In this document: positions 26,214 to 34,866 of the stretch, piece after piece | How the letters are laid out: each line of letters begins with the position of its first letter | Position numbering within the stretch: the stretch's first letter is position 1 | NCBI RefSeq assembly: GCF_028747805.1 | Contig: NZ_CP114887.1 | Span: 1,543,501-1,607,500 of the forward strand | Reading direction: 5' to 3' | DNA length: 64,000 nt | Origin: Solibacillus daqui | GTDB lineage: Bacteria > Bacillota > Bacilli > Bacillales_A > Planococcaceae | The notes under the pieces: generated by a model | Database searches by the model: none | What the model was told of the DNA's origin: nothing | The model's input: the letters and a program-made list of their open reading frames with translations, nothing else | Position numbers and translations under genes: made by a program

Positions 26214-26918
26214 ATGACTGGGTTTATTCGTTATCAATTCATAAGTTATATTCGTTCTTTAAAAATGATTCCACCCGTCACTGTTTTTTGCGCATGGGTA
26301 TTTGTACTGTATGCGTACAGTGGTGTTGCCATTTTAAGCAGCTACGCAGTCACAAGCATTACGATTTACTTAGTGATGACATGGTTGACGATGAGTGCTT
26401 TTTCAATTGAGGAAGAAAGTGAGAGGTACATATTGTTTGTCCAATTGGATAGCAAAAATCGTTATTTATGGGGGAAATGGACGATTTGCTTAATTTTCAC
26501 AATACTATTTATGGTATTTGCAATTCTTTATCCTATCATATTAAACAGTTTTAAAGGGACGATCAGACCAATTCATTTAGGACTATCAATATATAGTCAT
26601 TTCCTATTAGCTTGGTTTGGAATATTAGTAGGTACTTTTTTCTCCGTTACTTCATTTGCAACAAGAAAATATGCTTGGTTGTCAGCAATGTTGGTGATTG
26701 TAGTATCTATTTCTTATGAAGGAATAGTGGAAAAAATAAGCTTGCTTAAATGGGGACTTATCATATTTCCACCGGTAACGCATGTGATTAATTATTCGAA
26801 TGGAGACGATACAATTCAAATTGGGAATGATTTTTGGTTACTTGCAATGTGGGCAGTTGTTTACTCGGTTCTTGGGGCAATCGTAGTTTGGCAAATGTTT
26901 TTAAGGAAGGAAAGGTAA
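26214..26918 (+). CDS. ABC transporter permease
   Basis: A 234-residue protein with about six hydrophobic segments, near residues 18-40, 45-62, 90-110, 125-145, 155-172 and 205-225. ATG follows AGAGGTAAGT, overlapping the tail of the ATPase gene region. It pairs with the ATPase at 25399 as an ABC-2-like exporter; no specific family motif is visible. A strong terminator follows at 26933. Confidence 0.75.
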   Translation: MTGFIRYQFISYIRSLKMIPPVTVFCAWVFVLYAYSGVAILSSYAVTSITIYLVMTWLTMSAFSIEEESERYILFVQLDSKNRYLWGKWTICLIFTILFMVFAILYPIILNSFKGTIRPIHLGLSIYSHFLLAWFGILVGTFFSVTSFATRKYAWLSAMLVIVVSISYEGIVEKISLLKWGLIIFPPVTHVINYSNGDDTIQIGNDFWLLAMWAVVYSVLGAIVVWQMFLRKER

Positions 26919-26932
26919 TTTTCCAAACCTAG

Positions 26933-26971
26933 GCGACAAACACGGATATAACAGCGTTTGTCGCTTTTTTG
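26933..26971 (+). terminator. Rho-independent terminator of the ABC operon
   Basis: GCGACAAAC and GTTTGTCGC form a perfect 9-bp stem, followed by TTTTTTG. Confidence 0.9.
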
Positions 26972-26981
26972 TGTATTCCCA

Positions 26982-27004
26982 AACTTTCATTTGGGAACGT
27001 TATT
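26982..27004. repeat. 23-bp repeat, copy 1
   Basis: The sequence beginning AACTTTCATTTGGGAACG is identical over 23 bp to 28055-28077. A degenerate inverted copy (ACGTTCTCAAATGACTTTTT) lies at 24653-24672. Two of the three copies sit about 20 bases downstream of a DUF4279 gene end. Confidence 0.6.
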
Positions 27005-27079
27005 TATATAGACTCGTATAACGTTTATTAAACATAGTGTTCAAATAATGTTTTCTAAAATATGTTAAAGGAAACATGC

Positions 27080-27853
27080 TTATTTTCTACAGTCAATGAA
27101 ATATGTATCATATGATTGTTGCAGTTTATAGCCAATTTTTTCAGCTAATTTAACGGATTCTTCATTAGCACCATCCCAATTAGGATACTTTCGGCTATCT
27201 AAGCAATGTAATATTAAAGTAGCAGCGATAATTGTTGCTAAACCTTGCCTTCTATAATCAGGGTGACTAGCAACTTCAATCTCAATCCCATCATCATATA
27301 TACTAAACGACGTTGCAGCAGAAACAACTTGACCGTTATTGATAATCGCATAACCTATTCCTCTATTAATAAAATCATCAATAGAATCAAACTGACTTAC
27401 GAAGTCCTCTGAAAGTTCATGGAAAGAGGGTTCTTGTGCTATCGTTTTATCTATTCGCTTAATCTCATATCCATCAGGTAGTGTTGATATTAGACTTTGT
27501 ATATATTTTTTATTTAAATGTTCCAGATTCTTTTCAAATCTATATCGTGGAAACTTCTCAATTGAACCAACATGAACTGTTTCGATACGATTTTTCCATT
27601 CATCTGAATCAACAATTGCAAGAGTAAAATCAGGTAGATTATTAAGTAATTCTTCAGCTGCTTTTGTGTCTGCATTTCCAGCAAAAAACACAAAAATCCC
27701 CACTGTTATTTGAGCAACAGTCGGATTCTCAAGGTCATCCACCCAAGCAGATCCCATATGTCCTTGAAGGCATGAGAGAATTATCGTGCTATCAATTTTT
27801 TCAAACATCGGGATTAATTTTTGCCTTACATGTAAATCTGCTTCAAATATCAT
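27080..27853 (-). CDS. GNAT family acetyltransferase
   Basis: A 257-residue protein. The N-terminal half (starting MIFEADLHVRQKLIPMF) matches the GNAT_acetyltran (ZmaR-like) family. The catalytic C-terminal half has IEIEVASHPDYRRQGLATII, the acetyl-CoA motif, at about residues 200-219, then PNWDGANEESVKLAEKIGY. It is likely a small-molecule N-acetyltransferase; the substrate is not readable. Start ATG follows AAGAAAGAAGGAATTTA. Confidence 0.82.
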   Translation of the reverse strand: MIFEADLHVRQKLIPMFEKIDSTIILSCLQGHMGSAWVDDLENPTVAQITVGIFVFFAGNADTKAAEELLNNLPDFTLAIVDSDEWKNRIETVHVGSIEKFPRYRFEKNLEHLNKKYIQSLISTLPDGYEIKRIDKTIAQEPSFHELSEDFVSQFDSIDDFINRGIGYAIINNGQVVSAATSFSIYDDGIEIEVASHPDYRRQGLATIIAATLILHCLDSRKYPNWDGANEESVKLAEKIGYKLQQSYDTYFIDCRK

Positions 27854-28054
27854 TAAATTCCTTCTTTCTTACACAAATTTTTACTTACATTATACATAAT
27901 ACACTAAAAAAGGGATAATTACCCTAATTGATTTTTGAGGTGTTATGCTACATTAATTTTAATATAAACCTTCACAAAGCGTAGTTTTCGGACATACTGA
28001 TTATAAACAGCCCAAACTCCCCCCTATTCAATTGAATGGGGAGAGTGTTTACCT

Positions 28055-28077
28055 AACTTTCATTTGGGAACGTTATT
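28055..28077. repeat. 23-bp repeat, copy 2
   Basis: Identical over 23 bp to 26982-27004. It lies 22 bases past the stop of the inverted DUF4279 remnant. Confidence 0.6.
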
Positions 28078-28098
28078 GATATTTGAAAGTATGAGTTG

Positions 28099-28329
28099 TT
28101 ATTCTTCGGGTTCACTAAAAGGATATACATATATATCAATACCAATGGATGCATTGGTGGCAGATGCAAATCTACTAAATTCAGGGGAGATTGTCAAACC
28201 AGGCGTATAGCCATTTATCATTGTTATCACTAATTCAATTCGTACATTCAAATTCAATTCTTCTTTTATACGGTTAATTGTATCTGTTTTGTACTGGAAA
28301 ACATTTAAAATGGGAAGTAAAACATCATG
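28099..28329 (-). pseudogene. 3' fragment of a second DUF4279 gene
   Basis: On the minus strand it reads HDVLLPILNVFQYKTDTINR to IGIDIYVYPFSEPEE and stops at 28099. It is clearly homologous to the second half of the gene at 24193-24629 (LNVFKSKTDTINQLKKELNL, DMYVYPFNEPEEE). The 5' half is absent. The 310 bases between it and the GntR gene contain no other gene I can support. Confidence 0.75.
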
Positions 28330-28569
28330 TAAATTTACGTTTTTATTTTTAGCAATACATCACCTTCTGCAAATGCTGATCATTGCCGCATCATCAAATA
28401 TTTTTGCCTTCGATTTTCTTCAACAGACCCACAAAACTCCCTTTAATATTTCATCCAAAGTCTTTACATGAACGGATAGTTTCATCAACTTTTTACTATG
28501 TCCCAAAGGCTATTTGATTTTCCATTTTTAAATACTGAAAATAAATTCCGAAATTTTATTCGATATGTA

Positions 28570-28620
28570 TTGACAACAAATTATTGATTTGTATATATTG
28601 TATATAAAGTATATATACAA
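28570..28620 (+). promoter_or_regulatory. Promoter and operator of the YtrA-like operon
   Basis: -35 TTGACA at 28570 and -10 TATATT at 28594 (18-base spacer). A perfect dyad, TTGTATATA / TATATACAA (28598-28606 and 28612-28620, 5-base spacer), overlaps the -10 and start point. This fits autorepression by the GntR protein encoded immediately downstream. Confidence 0.7.
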
Positions 28621-28639
28621 TATGGATTGAGGAACATGC

Positions 28640-29017
28640 ATGCAAATTTTAATCTCACATAATTCAAAGGAACCAATTTATGAGCAAATCGTACAGCAAA
28701 TTAAGAAAGCCATTTTAGCAAATGACATTCCTGCTGGCTACGCATTACCATCTATGCGTAACATGGCGAAGGATTTGGATGTGAGTGTCATTACAACAAA
28801 GCGCGCCTACGAAGAGCTTGAAAAGATGGGGCTCATTTATTCGGTTGTTGGGAAAGGCTCTTTTGTATCAGAGCAAAATAAAGAAATGATATTAGAACGA
28901 AAACAAAAGGTGATTGAGGAGCAGCTAAGTCAGGCGATAGTAAATGGGAAAGAGATTGGCTTAGATTTAGGTGACATACAAGCGCTCGTCGCACTTTTAT
29001 ATGAGGAGAGGGAATAA
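28640..29017 (+). CDS. GntR family regulator, YtrA subfamily
   Basis: A 125-residue protein. Winged helix at residues 10-75: EPIYEQIVQQIKKAI, then GYALPSMRNMAKDLDVSVIT and RAYEELEKMGLIYSVVGKGSFV. The short C-terminal tail (about 50 residues) marks the YtrA subfamily, whose members repress ABC transporter operons, often induced by cell-wall-active compounds. It overlaps the following ATPase gene by one base. A dyad operator overlaps its promoter. Confidence 0.9.
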   Translation: MQILISHNSKEPIYEQIVQQIKKAILANDIPAGYALPSMRNMAKDLDVSVITTKRAYEELEKMGLIYSVVGKGSFVSEQNKEMILERKQKVIEEQLSQAIVNGKEIGLDLGDIQALVALLYEERE

Positions 29018-29895
29018 TGGAGGCAGTCATTAAATTAAATAATGTCAGTAAACGTTTTTCGGATTTTGAAGTGAAGGATTTATCATTTGAAGTGAAAAAA
29101 GGCTTTGTTACGGGCTTTGTCGGTGCAAATGGCATGGGTAAATCAACAACGATTAAGCTCATTATGAATCTTCTACAGCCAGACAAAGGAGAAGTATCTG
29201 TATTTGGTTTAGATTATCAAAAGCATGAGCGTGAGATTAAACAACGTATTGGCTTTGTCTTTGATGAACATGTCTTTTACGAAAATTTAACACTGCTAGA
29301 AATGAAAAAAATAATTGAGCCAGCTTACGATAATTGGGATGAAGGAATGTTTCAGCGCTATGTAGACGAGTTTCAATTGCCGCTTAAGAAAAAGCTAAAA
29401 ACTTTTTCAAAGGGAATGCAGATGAAAGCATCACTAGCAATTGCATTATCGCATCACGCGGACTTAATTATTATGGATGAACCAACAGCAGGTTTAGACC
29501 CAGTATTTCGACGTGAATTACTAAGCTTATTACGCAATATCGTGCAGGATAGTGAAAAAACGATTTTCTTCTCGACACATATCACATCTGATTTAGATCG
29601 CATTGCAGATTATATCGTATTTATTCATGAAGGGCAGCTTATCTTTACGCAGGAATTTTATAAGCTGGAGCAGCAATATGTTCTTGTAAAGGGTGGCTTG
29701 GATTTACTGGATTCCGATACAAAAAAATCATTTATAGCGATTCAACAATCAAAACATGGGTTCGAGGGATTATCGGCTGACAAAACTGCTGTAATGGAGC
29801 TGTTTGGCGATCTGGCGATTTACGAGCCTGCAACGTTAGAAGATATTTTATACTACACGAAAAAGGGGACGAGGGAAGTTGCTGCAACTAATTAA
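29017..29895 (+). CDS. ABC transporter ATP-binding protein (YtrB-like)
   Basis: A 292-residue ATPase with Walker A GANGMGKSTTIKLIMN (about residues 36-51), signature FSKGMQMKASLAIAL, Walker B ADLIIMDEPTAGLDP and H-loop FFSTHITSDLDRIAD. The C-terminal 80 residues form the extra domain common in ABC-2 exporters. It lies between the GntR gene and the permease and overlaps the permease start by 17 bases. It is inferred to power an exporter or envelope-stress transporter. Confidence 0.92.
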   Translation: MEAVIKLNNVSKRFSDFEVKDLSFEVKKGFVTGFVGANGMGKSTTIKLIMNLLQPDKGEVSVFGLDYQKHEREIKQRIGFVFDEHVFYENLTLLEMKKIIEPAYDNWDEGMFQRYVDEFQLPLKKKLKTFSKGMQMKASLAIALSHHADLIIMDEPTAGLDPVFRRELLSLLRNIVQDSEKTIFFSTHITSDLDRIADYIVFIHEGQLIFTQEFYKLEQQYVLVKGGLDLLDSDTKKSFIAIQQSKHGFEGLSADKTAVMELFGDLAIYEPATLEDILYYTKKGTREVAATN

Positions 29896-30490
29896 AAAGG
29901 ATTTTTATATTCAAAAAATGGTTTGGCTATTTATGATTTTAGCGATTGCGATTTATATTTTTGCACAAGCATCATCACTATTTGTTGGCATTATTTTTGG
30001 TATTGTGATGACGGTTAATCTCTTTGCAATGGATGAAAAAAAGTCAGCTCAATTATTGTTGAATTCCTTACCGTTTACGCGTAAAGAAATTGTAAGTTCA
30101 AAATATATTGCCGCGTTTTTATATATTATGTGCATTATCGCCACGATTAGCGTGTTGCATTTAGTCGTAAATCAAGCAATTCCGAATATGTATCATTTAT
30201 TAATGATTTGTATTGTGAGCCTACTAGTAGTTGCAATTTTTTATCCGTTTGCGTATCGATTCAGCAGTAAATATTTTACGTTTTTATTTGTCGGTATTTT
30301 TGCGGCCTACTTATTGTGTCTAAAATTATTTGTACCTAATATAAATGACCAAATTCGTGAGCTTGTTGGCTATTTATCAAGTGTCAGCCAGCCGATGATT
30401 TATGTGTATATTTTAGTGGCAACTGTTATTTTTTACAGTTTGTCTTGGCTACTTTCGATTCGTATTTATTCGAAAAAAGTATTTGAATAG
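29879..30490 (+). CDS. ABC-2 transporter permease
   Basis: A 203-residue protein with six hydrophobic segments, starting MLQLIKKDFYIQKMVWLF (the KKDF..Q amphipathic start of ABC-2 permeases). The start codon is TTG at 29879, after GAGGGAAG, inside the end of the ATPase gene. It belongs to the same family as permeases of bacitracin/lantibiotic-type operons, but no specific substrate can be assigned. Confidence 0.82.
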   Translation: MLQLIKKDFYIQKMVWLFMILAIAIYIFAQASSLFVGIIFGIVMTVNLFAMDEKKSAQLLLNSLPFTRKEIVSSKYIAAFLYIMCIIATISVLHLVVNQAIPNMYHLLMICIVSLLVVAIFYPFAYRFSSKYFTFLFVGIFAAYLLCLKLFVPNINDQIRELVGYLSSVSQPMIYVYILVATVIFYSLSWLLSIRIYSKKVFE

Positions 30491-30495
30491 GGGAA

Positions 30496-30693
30496 ATGAA
30501 TGTGCGTACACAACAAAAAACGCCTTTTTATAATCGTTCCTGGTTTGTATCTATTGCCGTATTTTGCATTGTGCAACTGCTATTCTTTCTTATGGAAAAA
30601 ACAGGGTGGATACCGAATTTAAGAGATTTTGATGGGAAGCTATTAGGGAAAGTAACGGAACTTCACTTTTTTAAAGAATGGTTCCAGTTTTAG
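30496..30693 (+). CDS. Small membrane protein of the YtrA-like operon
   Basis: A 65-residue protein with one transmembrane segment (SWFVSIAVFCIVQLLFFLM, about residues 14-32) and a short soluble tail rich in aromatic residues. ATG follows AGGGGAA six bases after the permease stop. Probably an accessory subunit; not recognised. Confidence 0.6.
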   Translation: MNVRTQQKTPFYNRSWFVSIAVFCIVQLLFFLMEKTGWIPNLRDFDGKLLGKVTELHFFKEWFQF

Positions 30694-30743
30694 TGGATAA
30701 GAAAGTATAACTTTTTCAAGGAAATCCACATAAGAAAAGACAT

Positions 30744-30777
30744 CATATCGCGCTATTTGGCGCGATATGTGTTTTTC
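30744..30777 (+). terminator. Hairpin terminator after the ABC operon
   Basis: CATATCGCGC and GCGCGATATG form a perfect 10-bp stem with a 6-base loop, then TGTTTTTC. It overlaps the start of the short ORF at 30767. Confidence 0.8.
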
Positions 30778-30886
30778 TAATGAAACACAGTGGTTTAATA
30801 TATTTACATTGTTTTTAGCGATAATTTTTGTACTTCAATTTGTTGGCAGCGCGGTGAAAGGCATTTCACTTAAGTTGAAGGGATAA
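30767..30886 (+). CDS. Possible 39-residue membrane peptide or gene remnant
   Basis: The frame reads MCFSNETQWFNIFTLFLAII then FVLQFVGSAVKGISLKLKG. It has one clear transmembrane segment. The ATG is inside the terminator stem and has no ribosome site, so it looks like the C-terminal part of a longer membrane protein whose front is missing. Confidence 0.3.
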   Translation: MCFSNETQWFNIFTLFLAIIFVLQFVGSAVKGISLKLKG

Positions 30887-31011
30887 TCTTTGAAAGAGGG
30901 CCAAGTTTGTAGATGCTAGGCTTTTTAATTTTGAATATTAAGATAAATCGATTCCGAATGTAGCTTTGAGAGTGTTATATTTGAAATATAATATAGATAT
31001 GGAGGTTAATA

Positions 31012-31794
31012 ATGTTAAAAGATGATTGGTTTACCGTTCGGCAAATTGATGATAAGACATATGCAATTAGTGAATTAGGTCATTGGGAAAAAGTACATTC
31101 TTTTTTGTTGTTAGGAGAATCAAAAGCTGCTCTTATAGATACAGGCTTAGGTATCGATAACATGAAGCGAATTACAAACCAGTTAACAACCTTACCGATT
31201 GATGTTATTACAACACATGTTCACTCTGATCATATTGGTAGTCATGGTGAATATACACGTATTTTTGTTCATGAGGATGAAGAATCTTGGTTAACTAATG
31301 GCATTGTAGGATTATCCATCGAGCAGATTAGAGCAAATACAGCAAGAGATATTACGATCCCAATACCCAAAAGCTTTAACCCCGATACATATACGCCATT
31401 TACAGGAAGACCTACCGGATTATTAAAAGATGGAGATGTCCATGATTTAGGAAATCGAAAATTAACTATTTATCACACACCTGGGCATTCTCCAGGACAT
31501 ATTTCTATATATGATGAAACGAAAGGCTATTTATTTACTGGTGATTTACTATATGATGAAACACCAATCTATGCCTTTTATCCAACAACTAATCCTGTAG
31601 ATTTAGTCAACTCTTTAGAAAAAATAGCGGAAATTCCTAATATAAATATGATATATGGTTCACACAATTCATTAGGCATTACACCAGATATCTTAAAAGA
31701 AGTTAAATTAGCAATTGCATACTTAAAAGATAATGATTTAGTGAAATTCGGCACAGGGATACACAGATTTAATGGTTTTAGTGTGCAATTTTAG
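31012..31794 (+). CDS. MBL-fold metallo-hydrolase
   Basis: A 260-residue protein. Metal-binding motif THVHSDHIGSHG at about residues 67-78, second histidine in HTPGHSPGHISIY, then the bridging aspartate in FTGDLLYDETP, and GSHNSLG near the end. This is the classical HxHxDH...H...D...H set for a dinuclear zinc or iron centre. Function within the superfamily is open; hydrolysis of an ester or thioester is likely. ATG follows TGGAGGT. A shared terminator separates it from the convergent MBL gene at 31916. Confidence 0.88.
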   Translation: MLKDDWFTVRQIDDKTYAISELGHWEKVHSFLLLGESKAALIDTGLGIDNMKRITNQLTTLPIDVITTHVHSDHIGSHGEYTRIFVHEDEESWLTNGIVGLSIEQIRANTARDITIPIPKSFNPDTYTPFTGRPTGLLKDGDVHDLGNRKLTIYHTPGHSPGHISIYDETKGYLFTGDLLYDETPIYAFYPTTNPVDLVNSLEKIAEIPNINMIYGSHNSLGITPDILKEVKLAIAYLKDNDLVKFGTGIHRFNGFSVQF

Positions 31795-31849
31795 CGGAAC
31801 TATTTTTACTTATATAAAATACCGTTCCAAATATTATTGAAGATAGAAA

Positions 31850-31890
31850 AGCCACCTCATTCCAATTTTAAATGAGGTGGCTAATTTTTA
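31850..31890. terminator. Bidirectional terminator between two convergent MBL genes
   Basis: AGCCACCTCAT and ATGAGGTGGCT form a perfect 11-bp stem with T-rich flanks on the plus strand and a weaker T-tract on the minus strand. Confidence 0.88.
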
Positions 31891-31915
31891 TTTTTGATTC
31901 ATGTATTCAATAGAA

Positions 31916-32764
31916 TTATTGTGATTGAATAATATAATCATTAACAAATGCTTTTATGAAAAATAATTCATTATCATTAGGGTCTCTTTTATTTTCTAGC
32001 TTAAAGCACTCTATAGCATTTTCTAAGGAGCTTGATGTTACAGCCTGACTTGCTGTTGTTAACTCTTCCCAAAATATATTCATTTCATTTGAATCACATA
32101 TAGATTCATGACCAAGTAGGAACAATTCTGCATCAAACTTTTGGATGTCTGTAATCATTGGTAATAGCAAGGCTTGCTTATAATGAAATAAAGAATTTGT
32201 CGTTGTACCGTATGGACAATCACCCAAGAAAATAACTTTTTCATCGGGAATATAAATGATTGTAGAGTCATCAGTATGGGTAGCTTTGATTCTCTCGATT
32301 ATGCAAATTTTATTTCCTAAATCAATAGTTAAAGTATCTTCAAAAATTACATCTGGAGAACGCAATTTAAAGCTAGACCTATTTGGGATTTCGGACTGTA
32401 TAATTTCCATACACATAGAACTCATTTCATTATTACCTACATATTCAAGTAATGATTTATCATCGAATGTGTAATTTCTCCATTTTTTCAACAATTCATT
32501 TGTTAGACTGTTAACTATAATAGTTGCATCAATTTCATTCATTCCTAAAAAGTGATCCCAATGCGCATGCGTAATAACCATATATCTAACTGGGGGTACA
32601 TTTAACTTCTCGATTTCTAATAAAAAATCAATAGCATGCTGTGTAGAATTCCCAGAATCAATAATTAAGCTATATTGGTCGCCGCATACCAAGCCTAATG
32701 TAGGTCGGTCTTTATCATCTTGATTAGGAAAATAATAGATCGTATCACTTATTTTGTTTAACAT
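31916..32764 (-). CDS. MBL-fold metallo-hydrolase
   Basis: A 282-residue protein with the motif VITHAHWDHFLGMNE (about residues 79-93), a later histidine in KATHTDDSTIIY, aspartate in VIFLGDCPYG and histidine in LLGHESICD. It differs from the gene at 31012 in length and sequence, so it is not a recent duplicate. It resembles the group of putative cyclase/glyoxalase-like MBL hydrolases. The upstream 100 bases hold a tiny ORF with a strong RBS and a hairpin, a possible attenuator. Confidence 0.82.
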   Translation of the reverse strand: MLNKISDTIYYFPNQDDKDRPTLGLVCGDQYSLIIDSGNSTQHAIDFLLEIEKLNVPPVRYMVITHAHWDHFLGMNEIDATIIVNSLTNELLKKWRNYTFDDKSLLEYVGNNEMSSMCMEIIQSEIPNRSSFKLRSPDVIFEDTLTIDLGNKICIIERIKATHTDDSTIIYIPDEKVIFLGDCPYGTTTNSLFHYKQALLLPMITDIQKFDAELFLLGHESICDSNEMNIFWEELTTASQAVTSSSLENAIECFKLENKRDPNDNELFFIKAFVNDYIIQSQ

Positions 32765-32802
32765 GTTATGTCTCCTCTATACTTGATATTGATATTATGA
32801 AA

Positions 32803-32847
32803 GAGAAAATCTACATGTAAATTATTAAAATAATTAAAGATTTTCTC
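32803..32847 (-). promoter_or_regulatory. Hairpin in the leader of the MBL hydrolase gene
   Basis: GAGAAAATCT and AGATTTTCTC form a perfect 10-bp stem (32803-32812 and 32838-32847) with an inner AT stem. It lies between a tiny ORF (32851-32865) and the gene start at 32764. On the minus strand it is followed by TTTC only, so termination would be weak. Confidence 0.4.
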
Positions 32848-32850
32848 ATG

Positions 32851-32865
32851 TTATTTTTTTACCAT
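32851..32865 (-). CDS. Possible four-residue leader ORF (MVKK)
   Basis: Minus strand: ACAGGAGGTATTAGTCCA then ATG GTA AAA AAA TAA. The near-perfect ribosome site in front of a four-codon ORF, five bases before a hairpin, is the layout of short upstream ORFs in antibiotic-responsive leaders. Chance is not excluded. Confidence 0.3.
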   Translation of the reverse strand: MVKK

Positions 32866-33019
32866 TGGACTAATACCTCCTGTAATATTAGGGAAATTAT
32901 AACATATTTTAATTCTTTTAGTTGATAAAATCACAAAAGTAACTTTGAATATTTTTTGTAGTCAGAAAATTCTAGTTAATGTAATATAGAATATATGTTC
33001 TTAATTAGGGGGAGAATAA

Positions 33020-34822
33020 TTGGGTAGAAATAAATATCGACAAATCTGGAATTTAGATAGTATTTTTCAAAGCTTAAAAAAATCAAATCAATTTTCAAAT
33101 CACATACTGGATATCGAACAAGGATTGGCTAAATTGGATGGAGATATAGCAGTTACTAGTATTTCAAGTGTAGAAGATGCTGATCATATCCTAAATATAC
33201 TAATGGAAATCGACAGTATTAAGCTTAAATTGTCACAAGCTTCCTCATTTATCACTTGCTTATTAGCGCAAAACCCATCTGATCAAGAGGCGAGTGTTTT
33301 TCAAGGCAGGGTTACTAAATTAAAAAGTAAATATGGTGTTATATTAACAAATTTTCAAGCTATCTTAGCAAGTACTTCATTGGAAATATGGATTGATGTT
33401 CTTAAATCTGAGGAGTTAAAAGACTTTACATTTATATTGGCAGAATGGCGTGAAGAAGGTAAAACAACTCTAACTTCTAATGAAAAAGCGATTTTGTCTA
33501 AGTTATCTATAGATGGTTATCATGCGTGGGGACAGCTATATCAAACATTAATGGGTAATCTCGAAATTGAAATTCAATTGGAAGGAAAGCCACAGAAATA
33601 TTCAATAGGGCAAGCTTTGAATTTACGCGCACATTCGAATGAGGAACTACGTAAAGCAGCGCACGAAAAATTAGAGCTTAAATGGTCAGAGCAAAAAGAA
33701 ACCTTTGCCAAGGTATTAAATCATATAGCTGGTTTTCGACTTCAACTATACAATTTTCAAGGAATCGATGATGTTTTGGAAGAGCCTTTACGTAAAAATC
33801 GAATGAAAAAACAAACACTAGAGGCAATGTGGTCTGTTGTAAGCAAGAATAAAAATGCTTTTGCAGAATATTTATATCGAAAAGGGAAAATGACTGGTGA
33901 AGAGAAGATGCAATCCTATAACTTTTGGGCAAATTTTGAAACAAACAGCCAAAAGATTCATTATGATGATGCAATTGATTTAGTAAAAGGCTTCTTTCGT
34001 AAATTTGGAAAGCAGTTAGAAGCATTTGTAACAACTGCAATTGAAGGAGGGTGGATAGAAGCAGAAAATCGCCCTAAAAAGTCAGCCGCTGCATTTTGTG
34101 CGGGCTTTCCAATGTCTGAGGAATCAAGAATTTTTATGACATTTGATGAAACGATGAAAAGTATTTTAACACTTGCACATGAACTAGGGCATGCTTTTCA
34201 TAATACAGCTATGAATGGGATTTCAAGTTTGAACCGACAATATCCACTATGTATTGCTGAAACGGCTTCATTTTTTGCTGAATTGATTGTATTGGATGCA
34301 GCAATTGAAGCGGCTGAATCAAAATCAGAAAAAATAACTCTAGTTGACGAAAAATTAAAAAGAAGTGTAATGAATTTTATGAACATTCATAGCAGGTTTC
34401 TTTTTGAGCAAAATTTTTATGAGGAAAGAAAAAAAGGGCTAGTTTCTACACAGCGATTAAATGAGTTAATGCAAGAAGCAATTTTGGATGGATATAGAGA
34501 TTCTCTTGATAATGTATCAGTATATACGTGGCTTTGGACACCACATTTTTATATTACAGATGCACCATTTTATAATTTCCCATACACATTTGGCTATTTA
34601 CTAACATATAGTTTATATGAAAAAGCAAAAGAAATTGGACCTGAATTTGAAAATATTTATATTCAATTGTTGCGAGATTCAGGGAAAATGCCCATCGAAG
34701 AATTGATCCTGAAACATTTAAATGAGGACATTACAAAAGAAGACTTTTGGGAAAAAGGAATGAAACTTTGTGTTCAGGATGTCGATCTTTTTCTGGAATT
34801 AACGGCTTTAGAAAGAGTTTAA
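33020..34822 (+). CDS. M3 family oligoendopeptidase (PepF-like)
   Basis: A 600-residue zinc metallopeptidase. Start is TTG after GGGGGAG. The active site is LAHELGHAFHN with H387 opening HExxH; the third ligand glutamate is in IAETASFFAEL about 27 residues on. The N-terminal half is alpha-helical, as in thimet oligopeptidase relatives. It cleaves short peptides in the cytoplasm. It is followed 45 bases later by the YeiH gene in the same direction. Confidence 0.9.
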   Translation: MGRNKYRQIWNLDSIFQSLKKSNQFSNHILDIEQGLAKLDGDIAVTSISSVEDADHILNILMEIDSIKLKLSQASSFITCLLAQNPSDQEASVFQGRVTKLKSKYGVILTNFQAILASTSLEIWIDVLKSEELKDFTFILAEWREEGKTTLTSNEKAILSKLSIDGYHAWGQLYQTLMGNLEIEIQLEGKPQKYSIGQALNLRAHSNEELRKAAHEKLELKWSEQKETFAKVLNHIAGFRLQLYNFQGIDDVLEEPLRKNRMKKQTLEAMWSVVSKNKNAFAEYLYRKGKMTGEEKMQSYNFWANFETNSQKIHYDDAIDLVKGFFRKFGKQLEAFVTTAIEGGWIEAENRPKKSAAAFCAGFPMSEESRIFMTFDETMKSILTLAHELGHAFHNTAMNGISSLNRQYPLCIAETASFFAELIVLDAAIEAAESKSEKITLVDEKLKRSVMNFMNIHSRFLFEQNFYEERKKGLVSTQRLNELMQEAILDGYRDSLDNVSVYTWLWTPHFYITDAPFYNFPYTFGYLLTYSLYEKAKEIGPEFENIYIQLLRDSGKMPIEELILKHLNEDITKEDFWEKGMKLCVQDVDLFLELTALERV

Positions 34823-34866
34823 TTTTCATCAAATAGTAGCAATAAAGGACGAAAGAAGTGAACTAG

